64,000 bases of DNA, taken from contig NC_045130.1 of assembly GCF_007655135.1 (NCBI RefSeq), positions 15,810,001 to 15,874,000 of the forward strand. The letters are read 5' to 3'. The stretch comes from Punica granatum (Eukaryota; Streptophyta; Magnoliopsida; Myrtales; Lythraceae). Of this stretch, positions 11,586-24,440 are shown one piece after another; position 1 is the first letter of the stretch; every line of letters begins with the position of its first letter. The translations under genes and the position numbers were made by a program. The notes below the pieces were generated by a model. It saw only the letters and a program-made list of their open reading frames with translations, was not told the origin of the DNA and ran no database searches.

Positions 11586-14500
11586 CATTAGTTGGGTCTT
11601 TTTTGACTCAAACACATCAAATAGGTTCTTTCTGACGGTGTCAACTGAGAGGAGAAAATAGTACATCATTTAGATCCCTTCTTTGTTTTTTTTCCTTTTT
11701 CTTTTTCTTTTTTTTTCCCTTTCTAACAGAAGAAAAAGAACAATGCAGTACCCTCCGGTGACCTCGCTCCCCCCACCCCGATCTCTGCCTTGTTTCAAAG
11801 TACGATTATATCATAACATAAAACTTTCAATTATAATTTGTTAATTTTGATAATATTTTATCTCAAATTTTAGCAAAATAAGCACCATTAAATATCCATG
11901 CATTGGATGGGAAAATGCAAATATACATAAGTAAAGGAGAATTTGTGCACTTAATGATGTGAATTATTAGAGACAATGAAACTGTAAATTAATTCGAATG
12001 TATGGATAAACATATATAATATAGAACTAATTATAAAGTTCCAAAAATATATAATAAAGAATAATTCTACTTAGAAGTTATATAGATATTATTATTAGAA
12101 TGGAAATAGAATAAAATTTTATAATTAGTAGCGGTGATCCAAAGAGTAATAATTAATAATTCTAAAGTTTATAACTTATACGAAGTTTTATTTTTTTTAT
12201 CAAAATACAATACTTTAATAAATAAAAATTCAAAAGTTTGTGAACCAACCTACTAAAAAGTTACTACTAAATATATAACGAAACAGAAATTGTAAAAGTA
12301 GAATAACATTTATATTGGGATTGAATCATTGAAGTATTAGATATTCTTATAATTATTTTCAAATATTTTTATATTTTATACATACAAAAGCTAATGGGAT
12401 AATGAAAAAATAAAAATATGAAAAATAAAAATGATTAAATTAAGATATTGCTTTAAAAATAAAATATTGGTAGATTTAGTATTCAAAAATAAAATTCATG
12501 CATTGCACAAGCCATTCAACTAGTTGTTGATAAATTAGAAACTCAATCCATTGATTATGGTGACTTATAATAAGAAAACAAAAATCTTTTAATCTCTAAA
12601 TTCTAAATACTTCCAACTTTTATTCTAATTTCTTTTTTGTTTAACTTATTCTTAATGTTGAACATTTTGTTCTACCATGATCTTGTTTGAATTTTTCATA
12701 AATCTATTCATGTGCAATATTTTTACGAATAAAAAAAATTGAAAAAAGGATAACACGCTGACAAACATTGAGGTTCTTGGCTATATCTTAAATTGTTACA
12801 TTTTATATCTTCATCGCGAGAGGAGCCTTGTAACATATTTAGTGAATAAAATTTTTTAAAATAAAGAAAAACATAACAATTTGAAGAAGCATATCTAAGA
12901 TCAACGATTATACAACCGTTCACTATGGCCCTCAGTGATCTTAGATAGGAGCGTGTTTAGAGTTAATGATAAGATTCAACCTTAAATAGTTAAAATGAAA
13001 GGAATTCTTGAGTTTATAAGAGATTGAGTAGCACAACCTGTAAGTACGAGATTTTAGGTTGGAGATAGATCAAATCGTTTAAAATCCCAGCCGAAATTTT
13101 ATATGGTGTCAAAATGAGTTATGTTTTCTTGTGCTCGTGCGAGTTCACAACTTATCAACTTAAGCTCAAGCTTTTGGGTTAAAATGAGCCTAATCACTTA
13201 TAAATATTGCGAAAATTTTACAGAGTTGGTGCACAACAACCCTTACCATGTCACACTTCAGGCCATCTAAAACTTTTTTTTATTTATGAAAATTTAACCT
13301 TCGAAAAAATTTACTAAGGAAAATTGTCCGCAGCTAAGTTGAGGGCAACTAATTCGGTGGCTAATTACCTCTAAACGAGGCTTCCACCTCTAAAATATAA
13401 AGGCCTTTCTAGTCGTCGGCAATCTCATATGCAGTATCTCCAGTCGTTTTTTGATTTCTTATTTTTTCAGAAAAATATTATTTATCTGCAAATAGCTCAC
13501 ATTTCAATGGATTGGATGTAAATCAAATGACAAGACTAATGTGGACTTAGTATCACCAATTGGGATATATCGAACAAAAAATGAATTAGGATGAAATTGA
13601 AAAAGTAATTAAAGATTGAGAACCAAAAGAGCATTTTTTTGATGGGTCGTCCTATCAATGAAGTGTAGTGTCAATTTTTTATATATATATTAAGAATGAA
13701 GTATAATTTCATTTTTCTTGAGAATATGGTGGAGACTCATTTAGTGATATCTCAAGAGGAGTGCATTTACCCTTATTTATAGGCTAAGTTGCCGCTGCAT
13801 GCACAAGGCATCCTTTTGTTTTTATTTCTCTAATTTACTAATCATATTTTTTTTTATCAATTTCAAGAATTTTACGAAAGTATTTGTTATTGCTATAAAA
13901 ATGTGTTTACTTCTCATCAATTCATTGTTTGCTATATGTTATAGCAAAAGAAACATAATATTCATAAAATAAAGCACAAAATGATAGAGAATACTAATCA
14001 TGAGATGAAAAGTAATATTAAAAGTAAAAGGAAATTTCTCTTACAATTGAAATATAATTTATATAAACAGTAGTAGTTACGATCTTAATTAATTAATAAA
14101 GATCAAGAAGGAAAAACTTGTACCAAAACACAAGAGTGGGAAGAAGAACCATATATAGGTTGCAAAGAAATCGTCATATTTATTGAATCTTGTTTTTTTG
14201 TATTTTAATGAGGAAGGTGATGAGAGACAGATTGTGTTTTTTCGTTTTTTAATGAGTTAAATAACCCTTTTTAAAAAAAAAATTAACCTAATAAAAAGAA
14301 ATATGAATTTGACAAAGTTTCTTTCTTTTTCATTAAAAATTAAATAAATATATAATGAAAATATTAAAAAAAATTGTAATGGGCATGGAAATTTCCTTGT
14401 TCTCTCTCACAATGTTCAATTCGAAGACATTTTTGTACAATAATATTTATTTAGATATAGATAGATTATATCAAATTTGAAGGCAGTTATCCAAAAATTG

Positions 14501-15439
14501 AATATCTGTTGGAGGTCTAATTTTGAATAATAGTTTTTGTTGTCGTTATTGATCCGATATAAAATTATAAATATAAATAGGGAAAAAGATAGCAATGGTC
14601 CTAAAAATTACTATTTTTTGAGTTTGAGTACTATAAGTATGAGTTTGCAAAAAACAGTTCTAAAACGTTTAGAAAAGTGATTGATTTGGTTCATTCCGTA
14701 ATCGACCGTTCACGGTCGCTGATGTGGATATAACATCATAAAAAAAATCCTAGTTGGCTGTCAATCGGTACACCTGGACCAACCATTGATTGCTGCGTCA
14801 ATAATTCTTAAAGATTTATAAAAAAATCATACTAAATTTAGAAAAATAGAATAAAATTAACTAAAATCAAATAAAAATTAGAAAAATGTAAAAATAAATA
14901 AAAAATAAATAAATTTTAAAAATATGTTGGTATTTTTTTTTATAAAATATGAGAAAAATAAAAAATTCATATAAATAGAAATATAATTTGAAATTTTTAT
15001 AAATAAGAAAAAATATGTAAAAAACCAAATACAAAATAATTCAAAGATGGAAAAGTAATTTGACATTTTATAAAATAAGAAAAAAATTTAAAAATTAACT
15101 AAAATGAAATAAAAAATCAAATAAGAATCAGAAAAATGTAAAAAATACAAAAAAAAGGATGACCCCAACCCCGACGGAACTGGATTGTAGGGGAAGGACC
15201 GAACAGGGGAGCCCTTCCTACCTCGCATCCTTTCATGCAAGGTCGTTGGGTTCTCTAGTGCCTTTGGCGTCGGGGGTGGTGGAGGTTCAGATCGGGGGAG
15301 CCCTTCCGACCTCTCCTCCTTCCCGACGAGGTCGATGGGGTCTCCAATGCCTTCAGTGACCTCGCCGGGAGGGAGGGAAAGCCGTAAGGGCTCCCTGTTG
15401 AGTTATAGAGCCTGAAGTACTGTGAATCCGGGTTGAGAT

Positions 15440-17343
15440 CTGTGAAGTGTACTTTTATTGGATATGACAGTGATGAATTTGGTTATAGATTTTGGGATGA
15501 TCAGAATCGGAAAATAATTCGAAGTCAAGATGTCATATTTAATGAGCATGTTCTGTACAAAGACAGGTCGGATGCACCAGACATTGATAGTTCAGGTACT
15601 CAAGTTAAAAGCCCTCAGTTTGTTGAATTGGATATTACAAACTCACGTGTTAGCAAAATTCAGAATGACCAGGAGGTTGTTGAGGCAAAACCAAGTACAC
15701 CGGTAGTTCCGTTGAGGAGATCAGAAAGACAACATCACGCACCGGAAAGGTACTCGCCCTCTTTACACTATCTTTTGTTGACTGATAGTGGTGAGCCAGA
15801 ATGTTATGCTGAGGCTATGCAGAGTGAGCACTCGAGCAAGTGGGAGCTTGCAATGGAAGATGAAATGAATTCTTTAATGTCCAATAGCACTTGGGAACTA
15901 GTTGAGCTTCCAAAGGGTAAGAAAGCATTGCATAACAAGTGGGTTTACAGAATTAAAAAAGAGGCAAATGGAAGCAAGCGTTACAAGGCAAGGTTGGTTG
16001 TGAAGGGTTTTCAGCAGAAACAAGGTATTGATTATACAGATATATTCTCTCTTGTTGTGAAGCTAACTACTATCAAATTAGTTTTGAGTATAGTTGCTGC
16101 AGAGAATTTATTGTTAGAGCAGATGGATGTAAAAACAGCCTTTCTTCATGGTGATCTTAACGAAGACATATATATGAAGCAACCAGAAGGATACTTGTCC
16201 GAAGGTAGCAGTGAGCTTGTGTGCAAGCTACAGAAAAGTTTGTATGGATTGAAACAAGCCCAGAGACAGTGGTATATGAAGTTTGATGGGTTCATGCATG
16301 AGATTGAGTTTGTTAGATGCAATGCTGATCATTGTTGCTACTTCAAGAGGTTTGACAATAGCTTTATCATTTTGCTATTATATGTTGATGATATGTTGAT
16401 AGCAGACTCTTGTGCTCAAAAGGTGTATAAGTTGAAGAAGCAATTGTCCAAATAGTTTGAAATGAAGGATCTTGGAGAGGCTAAACAGATCCTAGGTATA
16501 AGGATTAATCGAGATAAAGTGGCAGGAAAGTTGTTCCTTTCACAGGCTGAATACATTGAAAAAGTTTTGAAGAGATTTCGTATGGATACAACAAAGCCAG
16601 TGAGTACTCCTATGGGTAGCCATTTTAAGCTATCAATAAGGGATTCACCTAAAAGTGATTCAGAGCGTGCTCATATGGAGAAAGTTCCCTACGCTTCAGC
16701 AGTTGGAAGTATTATGTATGCTATGGTGTGTACTAGACCAGATATTGCGCATGCAGTGGGAGTTGTGAGCAGATATATGAGTAATCCGGGTAAGCAGCAT
16801 TGGGAAGCAGTAAAGTGGATCTTCAGATACTTGCGAGGTACCACAGAAAGGGCTCTATGTTTTGAAGGCAAGAACATGGTTTTGAATGGTTATGTTGATG
16901 CTGACTTGGCAGGTGATCTTGATAAAAGGAAGAGTACAACTGGGTACGTGTTTACTTTCGATGGTACATCGGTTTCTTGGGCTTCTAAGTTGCAGAAGAC
17001 AGTGGCTTTGTCTACTACAGAAGCGGAGTATATAGCAGTGACAGAGGCTAGTAAAGAAATGATATGGCTGCAGAATTTCTTATGTGAACTGAGGAAAGAG
17101 CAGAAGAACAATATTTTTTACAGCGACAGTCAGAGCGCTATTTTCTTAGCTAAGAATCCAGCTTTTCATTCGAGAACGAAGCACATTGAGTTGAAGTATC
17201 ATTACATTCGACATCTCTTGGAAAAGAAGACTTTGCAACTGATGAAGATTCGTGGAAGCGAGAATCCTGCTGACATGTTAACTAAGGTTGTGACCTTAGA
17301 CAAGTTGAAGTTATGCATGGCTTCAATTGACCTTGGAACTTGA
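15440..17343 (+). pseudogene. Copia polyprotein remnant: integrase tail, reverse transcriptase, RNase H
   Basis: One frame runs through this region with a single nonsense codon, TAG at 16453-16455. From the start, a CTFIGYDSDEFGYRFWD segment is the integrase C-terminal region. WELAMEDEM, LVVKGFQQ, DVKTAFLHGDL and KSLYGLKQA are reverse-transcriptase motifs, and LLYVDDMLIA holds the catalytic aspartates. After the stop come MKDLGEA and RNase H with DADLAGD, STTEAEYIA and SDSQSAI, then RTKHIELKYHYIR and the terminal stop at 17341-17343. Domain order is that of Copia (RT and RNase H after integrase). The catalytic residues are present. Missing gag, protease and the integrase core plus the stop mean it cannot act alone. 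The single stop suggests fairly recent insertion. Confidence 0.85.
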
Positions 17344-17441
17344 GGAGTTTGAGGATTGGCGTCGCCGTCATTTATGGGTTATTTGTTGACTATGAAGATG
17401 AAGAGATAATTACATTTGTGTTCAGTCTCCAAGTGGGAGAT

Positions 17442-17731
17442 TGTTGAGTTATGGAGCCTGAAGTACTGTGAATCCGGGTCGAGATTGGGATCCAACTCAC
17501 CGGTGAGTTGGCTGGGTGTTCAGTCTCCATTGGTGATGTAATTAGGGTTTGTTCCCTTTATAAATAACAGTTTATATCTCTTGTAACCCTAAATCAAAAA
17601 TAGTGATATACCTAGCTTGGCGGCGCCCCCAGACGTAGTCAGAATTACTGACGAACTGGGTAATCAATTCCGTGTGTCCCTTTTGTTTTTTTACGTTCAT
17701 ATTGTCTTTTACTATCGTTGGAATCGCAACA
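17442..17731 (+). mobile_element. 3' LTR of the deleted Copia element
   Basis: A 290-bp LTR running from TGTTGAG to GCAACA. Its first 44 bases match 15396-15439 with two differences. A TATA-like CTTTATAAATAA lies near 17558 and CTTGTAACCCTAA near 17580. It is preceded by the purine-rich tract and followed at once by the target duplication CTCCC. Confidence 0.85.
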
Positions 17732-18635
17732 CTCCCCCCATCTGGACCTCCCCTACCCATGTTTCTCCCGTCGGCCTCGCTAGGAGGGGGCCGGAAGGGC
17801 TCCCCCGTTCGGCCTTTCCCTCCTACATTCCAGCCCGGATAGGTCGGGGTTGGGCCCTTTTTAAAATTTTTTTATTTTATAAAAATGTTAAATTTATATT
17901 TTCTTTATTTGAATTTTATTTTTTAAAATATTTTTTCTTATTTTATAAAAATTTCATACTTTTCTATTTTTACATTTTTATAATTTTTAATTGATTTATT
18001 ATATGTTTTGATAAATCTTTAAGAATTATTTACGTGACGTGCGATGGTTGGTCCATGTGTACCAATTGACGGTTAGCTGGGACTATTTTTAACGGTGTTA
18101 TGTCCACGTCAGTGATTGTTAAATGTCAATTATAGAATGGACCAAATCTATTACTTTTCTAAATGTTTTAGGATTGATTTTTTCAAAATCAAACATATAG
18201 GACTTAAACTCAGAAAATAGCAAACTTTTAGGATCATTATTATCTTTTTCCCAATATAAATATATATCCTTTTGCCGGGGCATCATCTTCTTTTCTTCTT
18301 TTCCTGCCGGGCAAAATCATTATGATATATTTCATTCTTTTTCTTCTTTTTTTTTTTCTGAAAAAATATATTTCACTCTTAATCAAGCCTATTTTATATA
18401 TGTACATATATTATGCTAAAGTATAGAGCATATAACCGATCACCTGACACTGTTTCAGATCCGCGAAGGTTTAGAAGAACAGCAGATTTGTATTTTATTT
18501 TGAAAATGACGGGGAATATTTGAAGAACAGCAAATTGGCATTTATTTAAAAAATGATGTTTGAAGAACGAAGACAATCGAAATATTCGGCAGAAATATTC
18601 TTGAAGGAAGAACCTATTTTCGATGAATATCCTGC

Positions 18636-18800
18636 TATCCGGAAGTCCAACGGGTTTGAACTAATCCAGTTCAAGTTGGGTCCGTCCACTAAGGGGTAAA
18701 GCTCTTCAAATCAACAATTTTTTCCATTCCTAAGACTTGAACCCGAAATCTTGTTTAAGAGAAATAAACGCCGAACCGTTTGAAACAATCCTTGTTGGTA
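18636..18800 (-). repeat. SINE-like (tRNA-derived) sequence
   Basis: On the minus strand a tRNA-like head is visible. A 'CGGTTC' box-A remnant is followed about 30 bp later by GGGTTCAAGTCT (18733-18744), close to the Pol III box-B consensus. The body then reads 'gaagagctttacccctta' and 'ttggacttccgg'. Partial relatives with the same body occur at 25130-25240, 27565-27690 and 33075-33190. Head and ends are decayed. Confidence 0.45.
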
Positions 18801-19673
18801 AAGAAGTTTTTCAAATGGGTGTTTAAAACCATTTTTTTTATATGTTATCACGATATTAATAAGATTCTTCTGAGTGGTCACACTATGCCATACCATCAAG
18901 ATATTAATTTTCTCTATTTTATCAAAATATGTATATATGTAATAACTTGTCAGATTACTTAAAAACTTCACTTAATTTTTTTCATCAACCTTTTAATTTA
19001 TCATATTATTTTATATAATAAGAAATATAAAATATGGTTAAAACTAATAATAAAACTACTTATATGTTGCTTGTAAAAAAAACAACTTATATGTAAAGAT
19101 TATGAACTCCAGGTTGCTATGTACGATCAAAATTTTCTAACAAATTACACTACTTAATATGTCATATGATATAAAAAGTTAAATTTTACTCACTAATCTT
19201 AATTTGAATTTTCAATGTTTCTAATTAGGAAATTATGATCACAAGATAATAGGTCATAAGTGGCCTCACTAATTTTAAGTGGACGAACTATACTTTTTGT
19301 GCAAGGGTTTGAGATCCATTGAACGGTCACAACCAAGCTAATACCCAAACAATGAATAGTCCCAGTCAATAGGGGCATAATCTTGCGATTCACGGTTCAC
19401 CAAAGTAATAACAAAAAGTTCTTGAGAAGGATAAGAATGAAAATTGATGAAACTTGTTGAAATTAGAAAATGCCGGCACACAAGATACAATATTGTGCAC
19501 ATGGACCCATTTTCATTAATTTGAATTTTTCAACATATCTAATTAGAATACCATGATCAAAATACAATAGACCATAAGTGGCCTTGCCTATTTCAAGTGA
19601 CGAACTATAAGTGCCGTGAGTTTGAAATTTATATAAAGCATTCCATGGCGACGATGAAGCCAATGCCTAACAC

Positions 19674-20077
19674 TATGTTTGGGAGTTAGGAGAGGGAAGG
19701 AGGGGAGAGGGGAGAGGGGAGGAGGGGAGAGGAGAGGAGAGGAGAGGAGAGGAATTGGAGGAAAATGAACTCCCTTGTTTGCGAGTAATTAACAAGGGAG
19801 ATGAGAAGAGAAGAGTGAAGAGAAAAAATATATATTATACAAGTTAAAGAAATTATTGCAAATAGAGTTATATAGAAGAAGGAGTAGAAAATACATGAGT
19901 TTCCCCAAATTCCTCCAATTTGGAGGGTTAGGAAATTCTTAACAATGGAAGGAAATGGAGGGAGAGTGTTTCCCCCCAAGTCCCTTCTTCTCCCTTACCT
20001 CTCCCTCAAATGAATTTCCCAAACAAGGGAAACACTCTCCCTCCCCCCCTCAAAATGTAACTCCCAAATACACCCTA
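19674..20077. mobile_element. MITE, GA-rich family, copy 1
   Basis: The termini are inverted: TATGTTTGGGAGTTA at the left and TAACTCCCAAATACA at the right. Interior GA-rich and CT-rich halves are complementary, so the element can fold on itself. A (GAGAGG)-type low-complexity tract lies at about 19685-19756. A second copy is at 22804-23251. Confidence 0.55.
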
Positions 20078-20944
20078 TATAAAAATTAGTCTCAGTCAAT
20101 AGGTTAGCGTAATCTTATATTTTACCTAAAAAATAATATAAAGTTTGTGGAATTTTTGGAAAATGATATAAATGAAACTTATGAAATATTTGTAGGAATT
20201 TTTGAAAATAAAAATGTCCAGACACTTGGCATTATAACATGCACGCCGAGGTAAACAAGAGTTTTAATATGTTAAGATAGTTTTCCTGGATATTTTAAAA
20301 TAGCTTCTACTCTACTTAAGTTTTTACAATTAAGTTGCCTACAATAATATTCACAATGTTTTTCTTCTTTCACATATTATTCTTAAATATCGAGGCTCAG
20401 ATTTTCTAAATTATACTTTTGTAATGCAGAATTTTCTCAAAATTAAAAATTTTCTTATTTAGTAAATATTGTTTACAGTTTGTAAATAGTTAACGAAAAA
20501 GTAAAATACCTTATTTCTTCATAAGTATAACTATCTCTCTCCTATTGTCTCGCATTGTCATCGAGATTGTCCATCGTTGTTTTACAATGACGCATATATG
20601 GACGATGTCCTGGAATTTTTTCAATGTTTTTTTAAAAAAATTGTCCTTGCGTATGTATTTGTATTATGTCTCCCTTAAATAGTCGTATTTGTATCGTATT
20701 GATTTTGTTTTATAGTTTTCTCTTTCCGAGAGAAATTGTTTCTTTTAGGTAATATTCTCCTCTAAAATTGAGTTTTCTACAATTTATTTGCAAAAGATGA
20801 CATACACAATATTTTTTCCTAGTGTTCTTGAAATGTAGTTTATCATTGAACCCGAAATTTTGCTAATATAGTTGCCCAATGGAATATTCACAAATACATA
20901 TAAAATATATTTTGTGTGAAGGCCGAGAAATGAGGTCTGATATT

Positions 20945-20975
20945 CAAAAAGTTATTTCATATTTATTTATAAATA
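20945..20975. other. Related empty site of the MITE at 34734-35184
   Basis: The sequence reads 'catatttatttataaatataaatccaac' in one piece. In the sister unit the same flanks are split by the 451-bp element and the 9-bp TATTTATAA is present twice. This copy therefore shows the pre-insertion state. Confidence 0.6.
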
Positions 20976-22803
20976 TAAATCCAACAAGATTTTAAGTATT
21001 TTTGTCGGTGAGGAGATTTTAAGTATTTTAAACTTTAATATAGATATTATAAATTACCCAGTTGAGTTTTTAAGTGGAATTAAAGTAAAGTACATTAAAT
21101 GAAAAAAAATACCACTGTATTTCACTAAGTAATATTCTGAAGTTCATGAAGTCTATCAAAATGAATATATATATATATAAATGACTACTAAGTTGATGCA
21201 TGCAAAAATAGATAATTTCTTAAATGATTCAGAAATTGGCAGGCATCAAGAGATATATATGAGCTCCATTAAAAGTAGGGGCAAACCAGAATTCGTTCAA
21301 CATATGTCCTCAAGATGTTGAGGACCATTTTGGAGACTTTTGAGTGGGGACCCGACTCATGTCTTTATATGTATCTGCCCACTATATATGCCATGTGTCA
21401 CTTTCACATTTAGTGTACTCATTTGCAATTACTAGGACTTCCCCTCTATATAATATATACGCATATGTATGAATGTACTATCTGGGTAACAGTTAGGGAC
21501 AAGGATACTGATCCTCTGTTGTTGCTGGGGACTCCGAGTTGGGAATGTGGCCACCGGCAAGATCTCACCTATCGGAATTAAAAGCACCCCAATTGGGTTT
21601 TCAATTTCGAGCAGTGGGGTCTTGATGTGCTCCCCGGTTGCATGCTGCAACTCGCCTACATGAAACCAACCCAACCCCAAAATCATGGTCCGACAACCAT
21701 TGAGGTCGCAAGCAACTACTGATGGGCGTGGTGGTTGTCGAAGTGTGCCCCGACCGCCAGCCCTCCTCCTCCTTAGGTTTAGAAAAGTTTTTTAGTTTTG
21801 ATTTTTCTAGTAATTTCTTGCTAAAAAATTCAACTGGGGTCCACTTGAGGGCTCCCGTATACAACAATCTCACGTGGCACTGTCAAGTGTCACACCAGCA
21901 AATTCTGTCAAAATCGAGAGAATAATTGATGCCGTATTAGACGTATAATTAATCAATAGGCCGTGCCTCTATATGTAATTTTTAAAAGGTTGTGTTAGAA
22001 ATAAAAAAGAAAAAAACAAAGATAGTATTTTTTTGGTAATTAACTCATATAATTTGCACATATATTAATAATTTATTTTTTGATGTTTTTGGTGTATAGT
22101 GTTTAGATATTCTCAAATTGCATTTAACACTAAATATGTAAGAGGCTAAAGGTGAAAAAATGACCCACAATAATTCCACAAATTCTCACTTTCAAATATT
22201 CTGATTGGCTATTACTCATTCACAATGAATGAGTAACTATCACTAAGTATTTCCTCGTGAATTGGAGCATGGAGTATCATGTATCCCGACTTGTTATTGC
22301 CATTTTTGGTTCATTGCTATGACGACCGGTCCTAGATTATGGAATCGGCAGTAACCCGGAATCTAACCGTTCAGTCCAATGATTGCGCACCATTAAATTT
22401 AATAGTATCGCCTTAGTGGAGATATTAGTTGTCTTTGCCCACAGACAATGGCCCGGTAGTGACAGATGTGTCGTATAATACCGTTGTCAAGTTACGGATA
22501 CAAGCTTCTTTGTTGTAAATTATCTCTTATTTTTTGTGTCCCGGCGAATTTGTTGTATTTTGTTTATTATGTTGTAGTTCTCTGTATGTTTCCTGCGGAC
22601 CTCTTATGTTGATGTCTCATGGTCTCTGTTATTACTAAATCACATACTTTCTATCTTTATCCAGGGGGAAAATAGAAAAGGAAAAAGTAGGAGTGATTAT
22701 AGAAAAAGTTGAACCTAAAATCTCAAATCCAGAAAAGAGATAGAATATCACTATCTTCCATTACACTGATCCATTAAAAAAAAAAAAGAATCTTCCATTA
22801 CAC

Positions 22804-23251
22804 TGCGTTTGGGAGGTTTTATAGGAGGAAGAAGCGTAGAGAGGAGAGGAAGTAGAGTGGAATGAGAGGAGAGTCGTCTAATTAACAGGGAAAAGAAAAA
22901 AGAGAATTGTTGAAGAGAAGAGAATATCAATACAAAAGTTGAAAAAAAAAAAAGAGTTGAGTAAGATGGAGTAAAAAAATTTATATTATCGCGTTCTTTT
23001 ATTAAATATTTAAAATTTTTATTTTATTATATTAAATTCATAAGCCTTCCTTATCATTAAAATAATTTATATTATCCCGCCAAATTCATTCAATATGGAT
23101 TTGGATGATTGAGAGTTCTTTCACAACGGAAAGAAACGAATAGAAAAAGACCCCCTCAAAATCCCACCCACTCCCACTTCCACAAGAGTATCTCCCAAAC
23201 AAGGAAGAGTCCTCACTACAAATCCCTCCAGAAGCACTCTCCCGAAAGTAC
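22804..23251. mobile_element. MITE, GA-rich family, copy 2
   Basis: Starts GCGTTTGGGAGG with a GA-rich left half. The right half is CT-rich, with TCTCCCAAACAAGG and a terminal CTCTCCCGAAAGTA. It has the same organisation as the element at 19674-20077 but is more decayed. Boundaries are approximate. Confidence 0.45.
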
Positions 23252-23399
23252 TATTAGTATTTTAAAAACTAAAAGAACTAAACAAAATTGAAAAAGTAAA
23301 AGACACCCTAAAGTATTGAATAGCAAATTACGAATTTCATAAAAAGCTAAAAGGAATTAAAGAAAAATCAAAAGCAAAAGAATGCCAGAGTATTAAGGT

Positions 23400-23626
23400 T
23401 GCGTTTGGTTTCATAGTGAAATTTTAAAATTAGATTTTGATTTTGATTTTGAGTGGTATAAATGGGATCACCCTTTGACTTTGTATGAATTATGTTATTT
23501 TGTTGTGGGAAAAAATGATATAAATGGGGCTCACTCTTTGACTTTGTATGAGTTATTTTGTTTTATAATTGGTAGAATTAAGTTAGAATTGTGATTCTAA
23601 AATACAATCGCGAAACCAAACAGGGC
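23400..23626. mobile_element. MITE, GTTTGGTTTC family, copy 1
   Basis: About 227 bp with inverted ends GCGTTTGGTTTC and GAAACCAAACAG. The body carries two copies of 'actttgtatga-tta'. A close relative is at 48643-48870. No target duplication could be fixed. Confidence 0.6.
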
Positions 23627-24317
23627 ATATCACCTTCTCATTCCGGGAAGGGACGAGTTTTATTGATTGATGATGAACGATTGATTGATGATTGATGGGA
23701 TAGGATAACATTCCTTTTTTTCTTTTGCTGGAAGGGATAGGATAACATGAAAAATTCTAAGAGGACATAGAGTAATCATGATTTTGCACCCTCAGCCATT
23801 GAATGAGTAAGGGGGAGGCAGGGCTCACACGCATCCATCGCTGAGACGCCGGGGTTGTAAAAACATCGAGGATAACATTCGTCATCTCCTTCTAAGAAGG
23901 GACGACTTTCAATTTATTTTAATATTTGGTAAAAGAATATCCATTTTGTTATAGTTATCTCATTTTTTTCTAGAAAATTTTCATCGAAAATAAGTTTTTA
24001 TTTTCACTACTAATTTTCATGATATTTATGCTATTATATAAAACTAAAATAGCACTTTTTGGTGTCATTCTTGTTTTCTAAACCCCTTTACCATTAAATC
24101 TAATTCATTATGATTATTAGATTTTGAGCTAAATAATAACTTTATTAAAACTAACTTCAAACCACATTTCTGACTTTCATTCCTTCCCTCCCTCTTTTCT
24201 CTCTTTCCCTTCCCACTCTCCGTTTTTGAATCAACGTACGCCAAAGTCTTTCTTTTAAAGTTGCTATTGTAAATATCATCCAAAAAAATTGTTATATCAA
24301 AAGAGAATGAAAGGCAA

Positions 24318-24440
24318 TGATGCATACTCTCGTTTGATAATCAAGAGGTTCTAAGTTCAATACTAAGTGGGACTATCCGTACCCATTTAGTAGTTATTAC
24401 AATCTCTATTTCCTTGTAACCGAAAAAAGTTGATATCATA
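24318..24440 (+). repeat. SINE-like fragment
   Basis: A box-B-like GTTCAATACTAAG is followed by 'gggactatccgtaccc', ending in a short A-rich tract. The layout resembles the SINE-like copy at 48911-49058 but the match is weak. Confidence 0.3.

Larger units (their letters stand above)
10268..14569. other. AT-rich intergenic block
   Basis: Mostly low-complexity AT sequence without a recognised gene. Two exceptions are listed separately: an open segment at 10810-11103 and short tandem repeats at about 11480-11585. A pyrimidine tract lies at about 11680-11730. No tRNA, rRNA or complete TE termini were found. Confidence 0.45.
15396..17731 (+). mobile_element. Internally deleted Ty1/Copia retrotransposon with intact termini
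   Basis: It begins with TGTTGAG at 15396, ends with GCAACA at 17731, and is flanked by a perfect 5-bp duplication CTCCC (15391-15395 and 17732-17736). Only the first 44 bp of the 5' LTR (15396-15439) remain. The sequence then jumps straight to the end of the integrase region, so the rest of the LTR, primer site, gag, protease and most of integrase are gone. Reverse transcriptase, RNase H, the polypurine tract (AAGTGGGAGA, ending just before 17442) and a complete 290-bp 3' LTR survive. The target is the inner arm of the Mutator-like element at 14580-18252. The motifs after integrase resemble the Tork/Tnt1 lineage. Confidence 0.85.
14580..18252. mobile_element. Mutator-like element with very long inverted arms, containing a nested Copia
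   Basis: The outer ends are GGGAAAAAGATA and its reverse complement. The inverted arms (14580-15390 and 17737-18252) align through an AT-rich outer part and a GC-rich inner part (CCAACCCCGAC, GGGGAGCCCTTCC). A perfect 10-bp direct repeat, AATATAAATA, flanks the element at 14570-14579 and 18253-18262, in the 8-11 bp range typical of Mutator-like elements. Removing the nested Copia insertion and its duplicated CTCCC leaves about 1.33 kb, nearly all of it inverted repeat. There is no transposase, so it is non-autonomous. Transcripts would fold into a long hairpin. Confidence 0.75.

Noticed and set aside
17617..17994. 125-residue open frame
   Set aside because: It crosses from the Copia 3' LTR into the Mutator-like arm and ends in AT-rich phenylalanine/lysine sequence.
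18733..18744. A functional tRNA gene from the box-B match
   Set aside because: No cloverleaf with paired acceptor and anticodon arms can be built. It fits a decayed SINE head better.
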